Made by a program: the position numbers and the translations under genes | NCBI RefSeq assembly: GCF_001623875.1 | Contig: NZ_LWAE01000002.1 | Location: forward strand, 992,001-1,056,000 | Direction of reading: 5' to 3' | DNA: 64,000 bases | From: Clostridium magnum DSM 2767 | Lineage (GTDB): Bacteria; Bacillota; Clostridia; Clostridiales; Clostridiaceae | Notes under the pieces: generated by a model | The model's database searches: none | Told to the model about the DNA's origin: nothing | Seen by the model: only the letters and a program-made list of their open reading frames with translations | In this document: one piece after another, positions 61,871-64,000 of the stretch | Numbering within the stretch: position 1 is the stretch's first letter | How the letters are laid out: every line of letters begins with the position of its first letter

Positions 61871-63523
61871 ATGGAAAATTCAATGTTTTGCTATCAGTGT
61901 GAACAAACAGCTGGAGGAAAGGGATGCACAAAGAGTGGTGTGTGTGGGAAAACACCAGAAATCGCAAATTTACAGGATTTGTTAATATATCAATTAAAGG
62001 GTATTTCTTGCTATGCAAAGCCTCTAATTGAACAAGGTAAAATTATAGATAAAGAAATAGTGAAATTTGTAGAGAATGGTTTATTTACAACATTAACAAA
62101 TGTAAACTTTGATGCAGAAGTCCATGTAAGATTCTTGAAGGAATCACAAAAGATAAAGGAAATATTAAGAGATCAAGCACCAGAAGGCAACTATCCAGAT
62201 GCAGCTACATACAATTTAAGCGATACAAAGGAAGAGATGTTAAAGGATTCAGTAAAGGCAGGAATTATGTATGATCAAGAACTTGATGCTGATATAAGAT
62301 CCTTGAGATCAACAATATTATATGGATTAAAAGGGTTAGCTGCTTATGGACATCAAGCTAGGTTTATTAATTACAATAATGACCAAGTAGATAATATATA
62401 TTTCTTAGGGTTAGAAGCTACTACAAATGATAGCTTGAGCTTGGATGATATGATACGTATGACTATGAGAGTAGGAGATATGAGCGTACAGGTAATGCAG
62501 CTTTTAGATGAAGCTAATACTACTAGATACAAAAATCCTTCACCTCATAAAGTAAATGTTAATATTAAAAAAGGACCATTTATTATAGTATCTGGTCACG
62601 ATTTAAGAGACTTAGAAATGCTCCTTGAGCAAACAGAAGGTAAAGGAATCAATATTTATACCCATGGTGAAATGTTACCATCACATGGATATCCAGAACT
62701 TAAAAAATATAAACATTTAGTAGGCAACTTCGGTTCTGCATGGCAAAACCAACAAAAAGAATTCGATGGAATTCCAGGTTGTATTTTAATGACTACTAAT
62801 TGCTTAATGAGGCCAAGAGAAACATATAAAGATAGGATATTTTCAACAAGTGTCGTAGGTTGGGATGGAATAAAGCATATAGATGTTTCAGAAGACGGAA
62901 CTAAGGATTTTAGTGAAATAATAAATAAAGCATTAGAATTAGGTGGCTTTAAAGAAGATGAAGAAGAAAAAGAAATACTAGTGGGATTTGGACATCATGC
63001 TACACTATCCCATGCAGAAGCTATAGTAAATGCAGTTAAGGAAGGAAAGCTAAGACATTTCTTCTTAATAGGAGGTTGTGACGGAGCTAGACCAGGAAGA
63101 AGTTATTATACTGATTTTGCTAAAATGGTTCCAGAGGATTGTGTTATTCTTACTTTAGCTTGTGGAAAGTACAGATTTAATAAATTAGACTTTGGAACAG
63201 TAGCTGGATTACCAAGACTATTAGACGTAGGTCAATGTAATGATGCCTATTCAGCAGTTAGAATAGCTACTGCACTTGCAGATGCCTTTGAAACTGATGT
63301 AAATTCACTACCACTAACAATTGTACTTTCATGGTATGAACAAAAAGCTGTTGCTGACTTATTGGCATTGTTATCACTTGGAATAAAAGGAATATACTTA
63401 GGACCAACTTTACCAGCCTTTATATCTCCAAATGTATTACAGTATCTAGTAGATACCTTTGATATAAAACCAATAAGTACACCAGAGGATGATTTAAAGA
63501 GTTCACTTAAACAAACAAACTAA
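61871..63523 (+). CDS. hcp: Hybrid cluster protein, second copy
   Basis: 550 residues, with the same Cys pattern (C7-x2-C10-x8-C19-x5-C25). Cluster ligands are in HGEMLPSHGYP, TTNCLMRP, IGGCDGARPG, LTLACGKYRFN and LDVGQCNDAYS, plus Glu in WYEQKAV. The copy at 51366 differs through most of its surface residues, so the pair is old rather than a recent duplication. AAAAAGGAG lies before the ATG. The gene closes the NROR-DUF1450-hcp unit. Confidence 0.96.
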   Translation: MENSMFCYQCEQTAGGKGCTKSGVCGKTPEIANLQDLLIYQLKGISCYAKPLIEQGKIIDKEIVKFVENGLFTTLTNVNFDAEVHVRFLKESQKIKEILRDQAPEGNYPDAATYNLSDTKEEMLKDSVKAGIMYDQELDADIRSLRSTILYGLKGLAAYGHQARFINYNNDQVDNIYFLGLEATTNDSLSLDDMIRMTMRVGDMSVQVMQLLDEANTTRYKNPSPHKVNVNIKKGPFIIVSGHDLRDLEMLLEQTEGKGINIYTHGEMLPSHGYPELKKYKHLVGNFGSAWQNQQKEFDGIPGCILMTTNCLMRPRETYKDRIFSTSVVGWDGIKHIDVSEDGTKDFSEIINKALELGGFKEDEEEKEILVGFGHHATLSHAEAIVNAVKEGKLRHFFLIGGCDGARPGRSYYTDFAKMVPEDCVILTLACGKYRFNKLDFGTVAGLPRLLDVGQCNDAYSAVRIATALADAFETDVNSLPLTIVLSWYEQKAVADLLALLSLGIKGIYLGPTLPAFISPNVLQYLVDTFDIKPISTPEDDLKSSLKQTN

Positions 63524-63587
63524 AGTGAAGGTTACTTCAATTTAGTTAGGGCAACTAGTCATGATATAAAATTATTGATGATAAAGA

Positions 63588-63625
63588 AGAGTTTGCAGCA
63601 AATTTTTAACTGTAAACTCTTTTTG
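63588..63625 (+). terminator. Terminator after the second hcp
   Basis: AGAGTTT and AAACTCT arms with an inner CAG/CTG stem are followed by TTTTTG. Confidence 0.8.
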
Positions 63626-64000
63626 TTCTAAGCTTGTTTGATTATTACATTGTGTAAACAGCATTTTAACACTTAAGCAGTTATTATTTATTATCACCTA
63701 TAAAATATATGGTTTAGCTTAAATATAATAATGGAATAGTACTAATATTATCTAAAAATCCATACTAAAATAAATTGTTGACATTTATATTTGTTTTTAC
63801 CCACTTTAAGAAGTTGTAGTTTTAAGATATATAATCTTACATAGATATAGCATATGACGTAATCTTCTTTTACGTAGTGACAGTTATAAGATATGTAAAT
63901 GGTAAATAATGTATTATGACTGTTTTTGCACGAATGTTGGCGCTACCCCTATAACAAGATCTGTTCTTTTTGTGGTGAAAATAATTATTTATATTGAACT
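63626..64000. other. AT-rich stretch without a recognisable gene
   Basis: No open frame or RNA gene is seen up to the edge. A TTGACA at 63778 has no matching -10 at the right distance. It is probably the leader or spacer of a gene beyond the window. Confidence 0.5.

Noticed and set aside
1..64000. CRISPR arrays, tRNA and rRNA genes
   Set aside because: No regularly spaced repeats and no tRNA or rRNA signature sequences were found by reading both strands.

Overview
The window is AT-rich DNA with strong Gly-Gly-Ala-Gly-Gly ribosome binding sites and an anaerobic gene set: two hybrid cluster proteins, asrABC, flavodiiron protein, rubredoxin, 2-hydroxyacyl-CoA dehydratase activase, RIC protein and ParM. 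This points to a strict anaerobe of the Clostridia, most likely Clostridium sensu lato. No rRNA, tRNA or CRISPR array was seen.

Layout. 1-1.6 kb: the end of a CoA-disulfide-reductase/rhodanese/TusA/DsrE fusion gene. 1.8-26 kb: an integrated, plasmid-like conjugative island. It starts with a tyrosine recombinase and a ParM/ParR-like segregation operon (1.8-5.7 kb). A block of ordinary metabolic genes and a fresh IS copy with a 7-bp target duplication follow (6.2-11.3 kb). Then comes a type IV secretion operon: VirB2-like, VirB3/TcpE-like, a coiled-coil anchor protein, VirB4 (frameshifted), VirB6-like, a C39/3D wall hydrolase and a VirB8/TcpC-like protein (11.8-26 kb). Two TnpB-only IS200/IS605 elements are nested in it. 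No relaxase or coupling protein is in view, so the transfer module is incomplete here.

26.7-32.3 kb: a nitrosative/oxidative stress cluster. It holds a Cys-rich Crp/Fnr regulator, hemerythrins, RIC/ScdA, FprA, rubredoxin and a SagB-like nitroreductase. 32.4-39.3 kb: a two-component system, a DUF6448 surface protein with a sortase-type tail, its class B sortase, and a graveyard of gene fragments. 39.4-48.9 kb: a second Crp/Fnr regulator, a transposase, a 1430-residue activase with a chimeric C-terminus, and a cupin/TetR/TDT-transporter operon. 49-50.6 kb: an IS110 element. 51.4-63.5 kb: hcp, the hydrosulfide channel and asrABC, a DUF2249/DUF438-hemerythrin pair, an azoreductase, an NROR-like reductase, DUF1450 and a second hcp.

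How it works together. Electrons can flow from NAD(P)H through the NROR-like reductase and rubredoxin to FprA, removing O2 or NO. The Hcps reduce hydroxylamine or NO, RIC repairs Fe-S clusters, hemerythrins bind O2 or NO, and AsrABC reduces sulfite with sulfide leaving through the FNT channel. The most notable observation is that seven Crp/Fnr-type palindromes precede these units. Most sit with their centre 40.5-41.5 bases before the predicted transcription start. This suggests one redox/NO regulon served by the two Crp/Fnr proteins.

Decay is also widespread: frameshifts, nonsense codons, a lost start codon and deletion junctions. The best example is a 55-bp sortase-substrate tail copied onto the end of the activase gene. 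All functional calls are from sequence reading without database searches.
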